Shown here piece by piece: positions 53,996 to 63,050 of a DNA stretch of 64,000 nucleotides; position 1 is the first letter of the stretch; each line of letters begins with the position of its first letter. The stretch comes from B1SED10-75 sp964636865 (GTDB lineage: Bacteria > Bacillota > Dethiobacteria > DTU022 > PWGO01): positions 1 to 64,000 of the forward strand of contig CAZWVJ010000002.1 in NCBI GenBank assembly GCA_964636865.1. The letters run 5' to 3'. The notes below the pieces were generated by a model. It was not told the DNA's origin, did no database searches, and saw only the letters and a program-made list of their open reading frames with translations. The translations under genes were made by a program, and so were the position numbers.

Positions 53996-55084
53996 TTAAT
54001 CAGGAATTAAATTACGGTATTTTTCCAAAGTTCTAAAGCCCGGGATTGTCCCCAGGGCAAAATTTATGCTAAATTTCAATTTTTCGGGGTATTTTTCCCA
54101 AAGCCCGATAATTGGCCTGAGCAAATTTTTTCTCACCGGATGCGGCGGTATATCCAAAATTGTTTTTTTCACCATCCACGAATACTTGAAGAACGAAGTA
54201 AATCGTCGAAACAGCCGCATCGCTTCGGCTTTATCATCCACGGCTAAAGCCGCAATTTTCCCGGACAACAAAGCCCCGTGCACTCCAAAAAGCATCACGG
54301 GGTCTTGCATTCCGGCAAAAGTACCTGCCAATATTTTATCTTTCCATAAAAACTGAGGATTAGTGGGAGTTTTAATGGGAACTATCCCTTCATGTGGATG
54401 CCAGGAAGAAAACTTTATTCCTTCATGTTCCCAAAGCTGTTTTTCCCAACGCTGCCTTACCGACTCATTCATGGGTTTACGATCAAACAAAAGACCAAAA
54501 GTAATGCCGTTAGAAGAAGCATAATAGGCATAATCACGGGTGTAATCATCGAACCAACCGATAACGCGGGGCGATTCATCGCTTTCCCCCTTGGCCACGT
54601 AACCATAAACTTTGGTAGAAGGCAATTCCAGCGCTTGGTACAACTCGGAGTTTAACCCGGTGGCAATGATGGAATAAGGGGGTAGTTCAGCTATGCTGTT
54701 GCTATTGATTTCCCGCCCAAATTCGAATTTAACTCCTTCTTCGCAGGCCTTTTGGTAAAGATAAATATCCAGCGAATAGGGATTTTCCCCTCTTTCCACC
54801 GCCTGCAGGGAAAGATGTTCACCACTTGTTTCATAACGTTTTCCGTATATATACAATGCTACCGTTTTTGCAGGTACTATCTGGGGAGGCCCTAAATCCA
54901 TGCCAATTACCTCGCCTAATACAGTGGGTTCCATGGGTGTTATATCCACTGCCGGGTGAGAATACGGAATGCCGCCGATATGGTTATATTGTTCCCAAAC
55001 GGTAACCCGGTGCCCCCGGCGCGCGCATGTATAAGCAGCAGTTAACCCGGCCAGCCCGGCTCCCACCACCAAAATTTCAGCCAT
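53996..55084 (-). CDS. FAD-dependent oxidoreductase
   Basis: A 362-residue flavoprotein with the N-terminal dinucleotide motif VVGAGLAGLTAAYTCARRG and VTVWEQYNHIGG. The middle resembles the geranylgeranyl-reductase/phytoene-desaturase-like group (GLLFDRKPMNES, LWKDKILAGTFAGMQDPV). No iron-sulfur motif or membrane segment. It lies between the radical SAM-GNAT and CoA-ligase genes, 20 bases from the former. A substrate-specific dehydrogenase or reductase role in the cluster is likely but unassigned. Confidence 0.85.
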   Translation of the reverse strand: MAEILVVGAGLAGLTAAYTCARRGHRVTVWEQYNHIGGIPYSHPAVDITPMEPTVLGEVIGMDLGPPQIVPAKTVALYIYGKRYETSGEHLSLQAVERGENPYSLDIYLYQKACEEGVKFEFGREINSNSIAELPPYSIIATGLNSELYQALELPSTKVYGYVAKGESDESPRVIGWFDDYTRDYAYYASSNGITFGLLFDRKPMNESVRQRWEKQLWEHEGIKFSSWHPHEGIVPIKTPTNPQFLWKDKILAGTFAGMQDPVMLFGVHGALLSGKIAALAVDDKAEAMRLFRRFTSFFKYSWMVKKTILDIPPHPVRKNLLRPIIGLWEKYPEKLKFSINFALGTIPGFRTLEKYRNLIPD

Positions 55085-55104
55085 TTAAGCACCTCCCTTC
55101 CGCA

Positions 55105-56622
55105 TTAAAATGCCTGCATAAGTAAATGCTCCTTGCCCGCAATAAGCTTCTTATTGCCGGTATACCACCAACCCAAATGCAGAAAAAATTGTTTATGCTG
55201 ATCTTGCACCCAGGCCATAAATTTTGAAGCTCCATTTTTGTGGGCCAATTCAACCGCCTTTTTAACCAACAACGGAGCTATGCCGTTGTGGCGATAATCG
55301 GGAGAAACAGCCAGCCGCCCTCCCATCCAGATACCTTCCTCCAAGTGATAGAGGCGAACGGTTCCAATCAGGCGGTTGTTACACCTGGCCACGAGGTGTA
55401 GAGCTCTGCGGTCATATTCATCTTCATCTGTATCTGCAAAAAGCCCCTGTTCCTCCACAAATACCTGCCGCCTCAGAGCCATGGCCTTTTCTTTTTCCTC
55501 CTTACTGTCTATGGGGCGGCAAGTGGTTTGAGGCCTTTCTTTAACCACATCCTCAAAGTCAGGAAGGGCGGAACAAGCCCGACACCGCCCGCAACCGGCG
55601 GCAATTTCCCCGGCACACATTTCCCCTGCAGACAGAAGCCCTGCCGTAAATTCATATACCTGTTTCATTAAAGAAGGTGAAGGCGGCAGTTTATTTTCTA
55701 ATTTAGTACCTTGCACGGGGCGCAGGGGAACTACATATGGATAAACACCCAATTCCACCATTTTTTCTATTCTTTCCAAGCTCCGGGGCAAATTTTCTCC
55801 TAAGCCCATGATGATATAACTGGTTACCTGCCCCCTTCCCCATAATTTTACTGCTCTGGACCATACTTTTTGGAAACCTTTCCAACCCAGGGATGCTTTG
55901 GCCGGGGCATGCTGCTGCAGAACGTTTTCATCCAGACTTTCTATATGCAAACCCAGGGTATCCACGCCGGCTTCTTTTAAAATCTCCAGCAAGCCAAAAT
56001 CCTCAGGAGGTAGGCACTGTACCTGGATAGGCAAGCCCGTAGCTTCTTTCAAAGCTTTCACGCATTCTGACAGATGGCGCAATTCTTCTTTTCTATGAAG
56101 TAACGTTCCGGTGGTAAGAAGCAGATGAGTTATTCCTTCACGTAATGATTCCCGGGCAACTTCCTCTAACTGCTGCGGCTCTTTCCTTCTGATAGTTACC
56201 TCTCTTTGCAAACTCAACTTAATAGCACAAAAACTGCAGCCCGCATTTAAGCCCTGATAATAACAGTCTTGCAAAACAGTAGACGCCAGGCAGTCTTTCC
56301 CGTGAATGAGCGCTATTTTTTCATAAGAAAAACCGTCCCCGGTCTTTTTATGGTAAAAATCCGGTGCAGGCGCCAGCGGCAGCATTTTTTCCACACGGTA
56401 ATCGTTATACCAGAGATCATAAGAAGAGTCCCCACGCCTACTCAACCAATAAGGGGAATGCTGCACATAACCGCTAAAAAAAGGCACATTAACAACCGTG
56501 TTCCCCATTAAAAAAGTTGCCCCTTCCGCAGGCCCGGCTCCCCCTTTTCTTCCCCTCAGGCTTCCGGTAGGTAAGCGAAGGCCATAACTTTGAAGTTCGG
56601 TTTTGAGATCTCTGGTGTACAT
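55105..56622 (-). CDS. Radical SAM - GNAT acetyltransferase fusion (MSMEG_0568/0567-like)
   Basis: A 505-residue two-domain protein. Residues 1 to about 340 form a radical SAM domain with the cluster motif C120-x8-C129-x2-C132 (DCYYQGLNAGCSFCAI) instead of C-x3-C-x2-C, then a Cys-rich stretch (CAGEIAAGCGRCRAC). Residues about 370-505 are a GNAT domain: LRRQVFVEEQGLF, GRLAVSPDYRHNGIAPLLV. As I recall, these correspond to the separate MSMEG_0568 and MSMEG_0567 proteins of the nitrilase-linked nitrogen-starvation cluster. No nitrilase is present here. The fusion is intact with no frameshift. Confidence 0.82.
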   Translation of the reverse strand: MYTRDLKTELQSYGLRLPTGSLRGRKGGAGPAEGATFLMGNTVVNVPFFSGYVQHSPYWLSRRGDSSYDLWYNDYRVEKMLPLAPAPDFYHKKTGDGFSYEKIALIHGKDCLASTVLQDCYYQGLNAGCSFCAIKLSLQREVTIRRKEPQQLEEVARESLREGITHLLLTTGTLLHRKEELRHLSECVKALKEATGLPIQVQCLPPEDFGLLEILKEAGVDTLGLHIESLDENVLQQHAPAKASLGWKGFQKVWSRAVKLWGRGQVTSYIIMGLGENLPRSLERIEKMVELGVYPYVVPLRPVQGTKLENKLPPSPSLMKQVYEFTAGLLSAGEMCAGEIAAGCGRCRACSALPDFEDVVKERPQTTCRPIDSKEEKEKAMALRRQVFVEEQGLFADTDEDEYDRRALHLVARCNNRLIGTVRLYHLEEGIWMGGRLAVSPDYRHNGIAPLLVKKAVELAHKNGASKFMAWVQDQHKQFFLHLGWWYTGNKKLIAGKEHLLMQAF

Positions 56623-56632
56623 GATTCAATTT

Positions 56633-57427
56633 TCACCCCGCAAAAATATTTTCTTCTGCTGTTTTAATTTCTTCACCCAGGCATTCAAGGATTTCTCTCC
56701 TGTAGTCAATAAAACTATCCCCGGTTCGGCATCGGGGGTGCGCCAATTCTACATGATAAACTTTTTTAATCACGGCCGGGCGGGCTGTAAAAACAATCAC
56801 TTCCGAACCAAGAAATACAGCTTCATCTACATTGTGGGTAACAAAAACCACGGCCACGCCGGTTCGTTCCTGTAAACCTAATAGAAATTCCTGCATCAGG
56901 TTTCTTGCCTGCGCATCAAGGGAACCAAAAGGTTCATCCATTAAGAGCACCCGCGGCTGCAAGGCGAGAGTGCGGGCAATAGCCACTTTTTGTTTCATTC
57001 CCCCCGAAAGCTCCCGCGGATAATGTTTTTCGGCCCCGCTCATTCCTACCATCTCCAGGTAGTGCCTCGCTTCTTCTACTATTTCCCGGCGATTCCGGCG
57101 GGTTAATTCCAGCCCAAAAGTTACGTTTTGTAAAACATTGCGCCATGGAAACAGGGCAAATTCCTGGAAAACCAATCCCACCTCGGCAGTAGGACCATTT
57201 ACCTCCTCTCCTCCCAATTCCACTTTACCTGCGGAAGGAGTTTCCAATCCGGCCAGGATACGCAGGAGGGTGGTTTTTCCACAACCGGTTGGCCCCACAA
57301 TACATACAAATTTACCTGGTAAAATTTTTAAATCCAAACCCGCCAGAACTTCCGTTTCCGAAAGCCCTTTTCTTCCGGGAAATGTTTTGGAGAGGCTTTT
57401 TATTCTCATAACTGTTTGGGAATTCAT
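56633..57427 (-). CDS. ABC importer ATPase (SsuB/TauB type)
   Basis: A 264-residue ATPase with Walker A GPTGCGKTTLL, signature ELSGGMKQKVAIARTL and Walker B VLLMDEPFGSLD. It is of the nitrate/sulfonate/taurine class. It powers import with the permease and binding protein encoded just upstream, and its stop precedes the radical SAM gene's ATG by about ten bases. Confidence 0.93.
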   Translation of the reverse strand: MNSQTVMRIKSLSKTFPGRKGLSETEVLAGLDLKILPGKFVCIVGPTGCGKTTLLRILAGLETPSAGKVELGGEEVNGPTAEVGLVFQEFALFPWRNVLQNVTFGLELTRRNRREIVEEARHYLEMVGMSGAEKHYPRELSGGMKQKVAIARTLALQPRVLLMDEPFGSLDAQARNLMQEFLLGLQERTGVAVVFVTHNVDEAVFLGSEVIVFTARPAVIKKVYHVELAHPRCRTGDSFIDYRREILECLGEEIKTAEENIFAG

Positions 57428-57433
57428 CTATAA

Positions 57434-58186
57434 CTACCTCCAGCGCAGTAAATATCCGCTCCACCAACGCATAAGAAAATCCAGAAAAAAACCTACCAAT
57501 CCAATAACCACCATTCCCGCTACTGCATAATCCAACCTCCAGACCATCTTTGATGTTTCAATTAGGAGGCCCAATCCACGTGTTCCCACTCCTACCATTT
57601 CTGCTGCAATCAAGCTCATCCAGGCCACTCCAAGCCCTACGCGTAACCCGGTAAATATTTCGGGAACAGCAGCCGGAATAGCCACCATGCGTAATGAATC
57701 CCACCGAGAAGCTCCCAGGGTAGAAGCCGCCTCGCGCAAAACCGGACTAACTCCTTCTACTCCGGCAGTGGTATTTAACGCCACCGGGAAAAATGCCCCC
57801 AAAAAGGTTATAAATATAGCCGGCGCATTACCGGTACTAAACCAGAGAATAGCTAACACTACCCAGGCAAAAGGAGGAATAGGTCGCAGCATTTCCAAAA
57901 TGGGCCGCATAACTATCCGCACCGTGGGAAACCACCCCATGGCCAACCCAAGCCCTATGCCACAAAGAGCAGCCAGGGCAAACCCTGCCATAATACGCAC
58001 CAGCGATACAGCCACATGAATTCGAAGAACCTCCCCCAAAAATGGGTCTTCTCCCCGCAGCAATCCACCCAATGCCACAGCCACCTCTGCCGGCAGCGGT
58101 GTCTCCCCCAGCAACCCCAGGGTGCCCGCCACGTGCCAGATGATTATAAATGCCAGGGGAGATAACACGGTGAACCATCGGTTCAA
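57434..58186 (-). CDS. ABC importer permease (SsuC/TauC type)
   Basis: A 250-residue permease with about six membrane segments. The cytoplasmic coupling motif is in EAASTLGASRWDSLRMVAIP, then PEIFTGLRVGLGVAWMSLIA. It is of the sulfonate/nitrate/taurine class. TTG start at 58186 overlaps the binding-protein stop, with GGAGGG upstream. The transporter is probably the uptake route for the cluster's substrate. Confidence 0.92.
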   Translation of the reverse strand: MNRWFTVLSPLAFIIIWHVAGTLGLLGETPLPAEVAVALGGLLRGEDPFLGEVLRIHVAVSLVRIMAGFALAALCGIGLGLAMGWFPTVRIVMRPILEMLRPIPPFAWVVLAILWFSTGNAPAIFITFLGAFFPVALNTTAGVEGVSPVLREAASTLGASRWDSLRMVAIPAAVPEIFTGLRVGLGVAWMSLIAAEMVGVGTRGLGLLIETSKMVWRLDYAVAGMVVIGLVGFFLDFLMRWWSGYLLRWR

Positions 58187-59226
58187 TTAATTCCCTCCTC
58201 CAGGAGTGATTCATGGATAAAATCAGACATAAACGCCGCGGTATCTTCCAATTTGACCAATCCCTGCTTCACCAGATAACGGGCATAAGTTTCTGCTTCT
58301 TCGGCATCAAGTTCGCTGGTAAATTCAATATTTTCCATTGCCTCTTTTACGACATCCTCAGAGAGGCCGGTAAAATCTTTTGCCATTTCCTCTGCCTCTT
58401 CTTTATTTTGCAAGATAAAATCCGTAGCCCGATTGTGGGCCTCTACCAGTGATGCTGCCGCCTCGCGGTTATTTTTTAAAAACTCCTCATCGACTGCCAG
58501 AACACAGCAGGGATGGTTCTCCCAAATTTCATGGGACCATAAAAACACTTGCCCATACCCCCTATTTACCAGCTTGGAAACATACGGTTCCCAAGCTATA
58601 CAAGCTTCTATGCCCTCGGAAGCCATGCCGGAAATCATTTCCGACGGTGAAATAAAGGCCTTCTCCACCGCAGTGGTTTTTAGGCCGGCTTCTTCCAAGG
58701 TCCGGTTGAGCAAAAAATCTTGCACGGTACCAAGATTGGGGACGGCCACCCTTTTTCCCTTAAGATCTTCAACCTTTCCTACTTTCAGTCCATCCCTTAC
58801 CACCAGAGCCGAACCCACCTGGTTAGCCAGGGCCACAGCATTTACCTCAGCCTTACCATTGGCTACGGCAATGGTAGCAGGCGCTAACCCCACATAACCG
58901 GCATCAAGACTACCCGCCTGAAAAGCCGCCATTAACTCTACTCCGGAACCGTATACTCCGGCTTCTTTCACCTGTAAACCGGCATCTTCGTAGAAACCTT
59001 TTTGTTGAGCCACATAATAGGCCAATTGGTGAAGATCATTATAAAGATAAGCCATGCGGATGGGAGTTTTCGCTTCTTCCATAAGCTCGTTTTCTTGTTC
59101 CGGGTCGGCACATCCCGGCAGTAGCAAAACAAAAAATAACGTCAAAGCCATGAAGAATAGCATTAATCCGCTTGCATGTTTGGCCGCGTTTTTCTTTTGA
59201 ACCGGTTTGTTTGCCCCTTTTTTCAT
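58183..59226 (-). CDS. ABC importer substrate-binding lipoprotein (SsuA/NMT1-like)
   Basis: A 347-residue lipoprotein: long basic and hydrophobic signal ending LLLPGC (about residue 39), then an NMT1/THI5-like periplasmic-binding fold (IRMAYLYNDLHQLAYYVAQQ, VGLAPATIAVANGKAEVNAV, VEDLKGKRVAVPNLGTV). The class binds sulfonates, nitrate, pyrimidine precursors, aromatic acids and nitriles, so the ligand is open. It is followed by overlapping permease and ATPase genes. Confidence 0.9.
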   Translation of the reverse strand: MKKGANKPVQKKNAAKHASGLMLFFMALTLFFVLLLPGCADPEQENELMEEAKTPIRMAYLYNDLHQLAYYVAQQKGFYEDAGLQVKEAGVYGSGVELMAAFQAGSLDAGYVGLAPATIAVANGKAEVNAVALANQVGSALVVRDGLKVGKVEDLKGKRVAVPNLGTVQDFLLNRTLEEAGLKTTAVEKAFISPSEMISGMASEGIEACIAWEPYVSKLVNRGYGQVFLWSHEIWENHPCCVLAVDEEFLKNNREAAASLVEAHNRATDFILQNKEEAEEMAKDFTGLSEDVVKEAMENIEFTSELDAEEAETYARYLVKQGLVKLEDTAAFMSDFIHESLLEEGIN

Positions 59227-59242
59227 CGAGAGTCTCCCTTCC

Positions 59243-60424
59243 TCACGTGATTTTAAATATTTTAGTAATAAGTTCTACCAGATCATAAAATCGGAGGGGG
59301 TTTCCGGCAGCTTTTAAAGCGTCCACGAGATTTTGTTCACAGAAAGGGCAGCAGGTAACCAATGCCTCGGCTCCTGTATTTATGGCTTCGTCCAAACGTG
59401 CTGCGGCCAGCTCTCCCGCAAAATTTGCATGGGCGGTCCGCACCCCGCCTCCGGCGCCACAACATCGACTGTTTTCTTTTATCCGATGCATCTCCAACAA
59501 CTCAACTCCCGGAATCATTTCCAGGACTTTCCGGGGAGCTTCAAAAACCCCTCCGTGCCTTCCCAGATGACACGGATCGTGATAAGTAACTTTCAGGGGG
59601 TATGCGGGAAACTTCAATCGCCCTTCTTCCACCAGGCGAACTAAATACTCGGAAAGGTGCAAAACTTCCGGTTCCAGGTAAGCAAGTTTGGGGTACTCAT
59701 GTTTGATAACGCCGAAACAGCCGGCACAAGCAGTAACAATGGTCTTCACCCCGCTGGAATTAAACTGCTCAATATTTTGGAGGGCAAGTTCTTCATAAAG
59801 TTCTTTTTCTCCCACCCTCAAAGAGGTAGAACCGCAGCACTTCTCTTCTCGGCCCAGAATGCCAAAATCAATATCCAGGTATTGAAAAAGGCGGGCAGTA
59901 GCCAAAGCCACTCCCTGCACGGCAGGAACAAAAGCTGCAGTACAGCCGGGATAGTATAAAACTTCCGCCTTTTTCCGGGGTATGATATTCAGGCGAAGCT
60001 TTTTGGCCCAGCGATCCCTTTGCGCCCGCGGTTGCATCCAGGGATTGTCATAGTTGCGGACACTTTTAACGAGGGCTGTCTGTGGCTCTAAGGGACCTAC
60101 TTTGTTTTGCACGGCAATATGGCGCAACTCAATGAGAACATCCGAGAGCTTAATACCCATGGGACAGCGCACTTTGCAAGCATAGCACTGCGAACAAAAA
60201 TAGAGCACCTCCGGGCGAAGAATTTCTTCTTTTTTGCCCAGCTGCAGCAATCTTACCACTTGCCGGGGAGTTATGCCCCAGGATTTAACCGTAGGGCAAG
60301 AACCACTGCAGGTCCCGCATTGAATACAGTGTAACAATTTTTCTCCCGCTTCCGTCCGCAAAAGGCGGGAAGTAAAAAAATCAAGTTCGCCGGGGCAAAT
60401 TTCCAAAGCCTTATTGTGCGTCAT
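59243..60424 (-). CDS. HdrCB/HdrD-like iron-sulfur protein
   Basis: A 393-residue protein that joins an HdrC-like two-cluster ferredoxin domain (CGTCSGSCP and CSQCYACKVRCP, residues about 35-100) to two CCG domains. The latter carry CCGSTSLRVGEKELYEEL with CAGCFGVIKHE, and CCGAGGGVRTAH with CCPFCEQNL. This is the layout of HdrD, GlpC and related reductases whose CCG domains bind noncubane clusters for disulfide or thiol chemistry. With HdrA at the other end of the cluster it could complete an Hdr-like complex. Confidence 0.9.
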   Translation of the reverse strand: MTHNKALEICPGELDFFTSRLLRTEAGEKLLHCIQCGTCSGSCPTVKSWGITPRQVVRLLQLGKKEEILRPEVLYFCSQCYACKVRCPMGIKLSDVLIELRHIAVQNKVGPLEPQTALVKSVRNYDNPWMQPRAQRDRWAKKLRLNIIPRKKAEVLYYPGCTAAFVPAVQGVALATARLFQYLDIDFGILGREEKCCGSTSLRVGEKELYEELALQNIEQFNSSGVKTIVTACAGCFGVIKHEYPKLAYLEPEVLHLSEYLVRLVEEGRLKFPAYPLKVTYHDPCHLGRHGGVFEAPRKVLEMIPGVELLEMHRIKENSRCCGAGGGVRTAHANFAGELAAARLDEAINTGAEALVTCCPFCEQNLVDALKAAGNPLRFYDLVELITKIFKIT

Positions 60425-60563
60425 ATTTCATCCCTTCGCTTTCATTGTTATCTCCGGATCTCTTTTCCAAGTGGAGGTAGTTGATAGATGATTTCCGGTT
60501 TCATTAACCCATAATTTTTTCCCTCTTAGCCTACAAATCAATATTTTTGTTCCCTCTGCTTTT

Positions 60564-61046
60564 TTATCCCGCACCTTTTTCCTGAATAACCCTCATCAAA
60601 GCCTTTTTTCCCTTATCGAATGAAACCTGATCCAGGGTAGTAAACTCCAAAGCCTCAAAAGGGCACACTTCCACACACTTCGGCTGTTCAAATTCGGCAC
60701 AAAAGTCACAGGTATAAGCATGATCATTTCTTTCGTCCAACCTCATCGCTCCAAAATCACAGGCTTCCACACACCATCCGCAACCGTTACACTTCTCCCC
60801 GTCAATCATTACCGAGCTATCGCCGAGAACAGAAATTGCTTCCCGGGGGCAGGCGCGCAAACATTCGGGGCTTTCACATTTGCGGCAAGTAATAGCTATA
60901 TCAAAGATGGGCTCGATGCGTATATGACGAATACGTGCCCTGTTCCAGTTGATCTCACCATCCTTATATATGGAACAGGCATACTCGCAAAGTTCGCAAC
61001 CGGCGCACTTATCCATATCACAAACAATGATTTTTTTTCCCGCCAT
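60564..61046 (-). CDS. Four-cluster ferredoxin partner of AOR
   Basis: A 160-residue polyferredoxin of the HycB/AOR-linked type. Cysteine groups are CAGCELCEYAC, CRKCESPECLRACP, CNGCGWCVEAC and CDFCAEFEQPKCVEVCP, enough for four [4Fe-4S] clusters. Its ATG directly follows the AOR stop, with the ribosome site inside the AOR gene's end, so the two are co-translated and should work together. Confidence 0.92.
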   Translation of the reverse strand: MAGKKIIVCDMDKCAGCELCEYACSIYKDGEINWNRARIRHIRIEPIFDIAITCRKCESPECLRACPREAISVLGDSSVMIDGEKCNGCGWCVEACDFGAMRLDERNDHAYTCDFCAEFEQPKCVEVCPFEALEFTTLDQVSFDKGKKALMRVIQEKGAG

Positions 61047-62882
61047 CTACTCCACCCCCATTCCCATATCAAGATCCAGCTTTTTCAGGAGTTCTTTCGT
61101 GGGCAACCCTTCCTCGCTCCAACCTCTATGCTCGTAGTATCCGGAAAGGGCTTCCTCATATTCTTCGTAATTAATTACCGCGCCGTCGGAAACATCATCA
61201 TAAAGCTTCTCATCAAACGCGCGGGGAGGGGGATAGTCATCCTTACGAGTCGCACCAAAACGGATATTAAAGAGTTTGGCCTGGTTATGAATGCGCTCTC
61301 CCGCCCTGATCATTTCCTCTTCATCCATGTCAAATCCGGTTACCAGGCGGATTATCCGAGCCATTTCGCCGGGATCTTTGTAGATACCACGGGTAAATTT
61401 GCAGATAACCATTGAATCAATTACCGCATAAAGGTTTTCCCCCTCATAAACGATCTTGCCCCGTGAACGGTCCAGTTTATAACGATCCACTTTTCCTTTT
61501 ACATCATCCTGGTAAGAACCGGAACGAAGATAATCCGCCCCCCTTACCGAAGTTGCAAATCCCAGGGTAGAAGTTTGCAAAGAGCGCATGGAGTAAGCGC
61601 CCCACTCCATTTTTTTATTAGTAATTACATACTGAGAAGAACCCTTACCCACTTTTTCTGCCGCCCGGGCGGATCCGTCAGACAGCAACTCTCCCAGTTT
61701 ACCTTCCCGCAAACACACGCGCCTGACAGCTTCCACCATTGCTTCGGCATTTCCAAACCGGAGATCAAGGCCATCACAATCTTCCTTGCTCAGCAATCCC
61801 CTCTCATAACACTCCATGGCCCATGCTATGGTACCTCCGGTAGAAATAGTATCCATTCCCAGGGTGTCACAATACTCTACCGCCCGGGTAATGGCATTTA
61901 AATCTCCCACGCCACAATTGGGCCCTAGCAGTTCCAAAGATTCGTAGTCTACAGAGGCTACCGCTCCTGACCATGGACCTTCTTCCACCATGTTGATATG
62001 ATCGCAAGCAATTGGGCATGAAGGGCAGGCAGAAATTTTTTTCACCAGGTTTTTAAGCATAGTTTCCCCGGACACATCTTCGGCATACTTGAAGGTACCC
62101 TTCTGAAAATTATTAGTGGGCAAGCAACCCATGCGGTTAAATACCAGAACATTAGCCGGAGTTCCGAAAACCCGGTATTTTTCCGTAGCCGGCCCACGGC
62201 AGCGCAAATAAAGATCCCGGCATAATTCCATAAGCTCATCAAGCTCCGCTACTTCCACGCTCTCTGTCCCCCGCATACAAATGGCTTTCAAATTTTTGGA
62301 TCCCATTACCGCCCCCATGCCCGTCCGACCTACCTGGCGGTTACGATCGTTGGTAATGTTTGCCATGCGGTTCATTAATTCCCCGGAAGGGCCAATATCC
62401 GCCACTCTTATTTCATCGTCATCAAGCTCTCTGCGGATCTCTTCCTCGGTATCCCATGTAGACTTGCCCCACAAATGCCCCGCATCTTTTATTTCTATAC
62501 TTTTATTATTAATATAAAGATAAACCGGGGAGGAAGCTCGCCCATGGATTACGATTCCGTCCCAACCCGCCGCTTTCAACTCCGAAGCAATTCCTCCCGA
62601 CGAGATACCGAAGCCGATAAAACCCGTCAGCGGCGAAAGCGCGCCCAGGACGTATTTAGACGAAACAGGAACGGGAGTGCCTGCCACAGGGCCAGTCCAG
62701 AGAGCAATTACGTTTTGCGGAGACAGTGGATCAATCCCGGCAGGAATCTCATTATAAAGAGACCAGGCCACTAATCCATATCCACCGATATATTTTCTTG
62801 CTATTTCTTCCGGAAGCATTTCCACAGAATAAGTCCTGTCTGCCAGATTTATCCAGATATATTTGCCAGTATAACCCTTCAT
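61047..62882 (-). CDS. Aldehyde:ferredoxin oxidoreductase (tungsten), full length
   Basis: A 611-residue AOR-family enzyme. It begins MKGYTGKYIWINLADRTYSV and carries VPVSSKYVLGALSPLTGFIG, GRTGMGAVMGSKNLKA and the cluster motif ACPSCPIACDH, with GMDTISTGGT and a late Cys in MVICKFTRG. It oxidises aldehydes to acids or runs in reverse with low-potential ferredoxin, using tungstopterin. A dedicated polyferredoxin gene follows directly. The ribosome site is weak. It is near the start of the long minus-strand cluster. Confidence 0.93.
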   Translation of the reverse strand: MKGYTGKYIWINLADRTYSVEMLPEEIARKYIGGYGLVAWSLYNEIPAGIDPLSPQNVIALWTGPVAGTPVPVSSKYVLGALSPLTGFIGFGISSGGIASELKAAGWDGIVIHGRASSPVYLYINNKSIEIKDAGHLWGKSTWDTEEEIRRELDDDEIRVADIGPSGELMNRMANITNDRNRQVGRTGMGAVMGSKNLKAICMRGTESVEVAELDELMELCRDLYLRCRGPATEKYRVFGTPANVLVFNRMGCLPTNNFQKGTFKYAEDVSGETMLKNLVKKISACPSCPIACDHINMVEEGPWSGAVASVDYESLELLGPNCGVGDLNAITRAVEYCDTLGMDTISTGGTIAWAMECYERGLLSKEDCDGLDLRFGNAEAMVEAVRRVCLREGKLGELLSDGSARAAEKVGKGSSQYVITNKKMEWGAYSMRSLQTSTLGFATSVRGADYLRSGSYQDDVKGKVDRYKLDRSRGKIVYEGENLYAVIDSMVICKFTRGIYKDPGEMARIIRLVTGFDMDEEEMIRAGERIHNQAKLFNIRFGATRKDDYPPPRAFDEKLYDDVSDGAVINYEEYEEALSGYYEHRGWSEEGLPTKELLKKLDLDMGMGVE

Positions 62883-63022
62883 CTTGTTTTAGGCGAGGAT
62901 ACTCCCACTTCTGGGTAACAGCATAAATGGGAGAGGAATCGCCATTCCTCCTTTCTATAAACAAAGTAACGGAGCCGGTTAAGGCCAAGACCGGTCAACC
63001 AAAACCTCAAAATTATGAATAA

Positions 63023-63036
63023 GTTAACAAGTTAAC
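63023..63036. promoter_or_regulatory. Repeated GTTAAC motif upstream of AOR
   Basis: GTTAAC-AA-GTTAAC is both a direct and an inverted repeat, 15 bases after the FAD-oxidase stop and 141 bases before the AOR ATG. It could be an operator for the AOR genes. No regulator is identified. Confidence 0.25.
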
Positions 63037-63050
63037 ACACAGTGTTCAGA

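Noticed and set aside
62752..62988. Minus-strand frame overlapping the AOR start
   Set aside because: It overlaps the AOR N-terminus in another frame and has no family resemblance.
62978..63000. Possible CCGGT/ACCGG hairpin as terminator of the FAD-oxidase gene
   Set aside because: The stem is five pairs with a ten-base loop and no T run follows on the minus strand.
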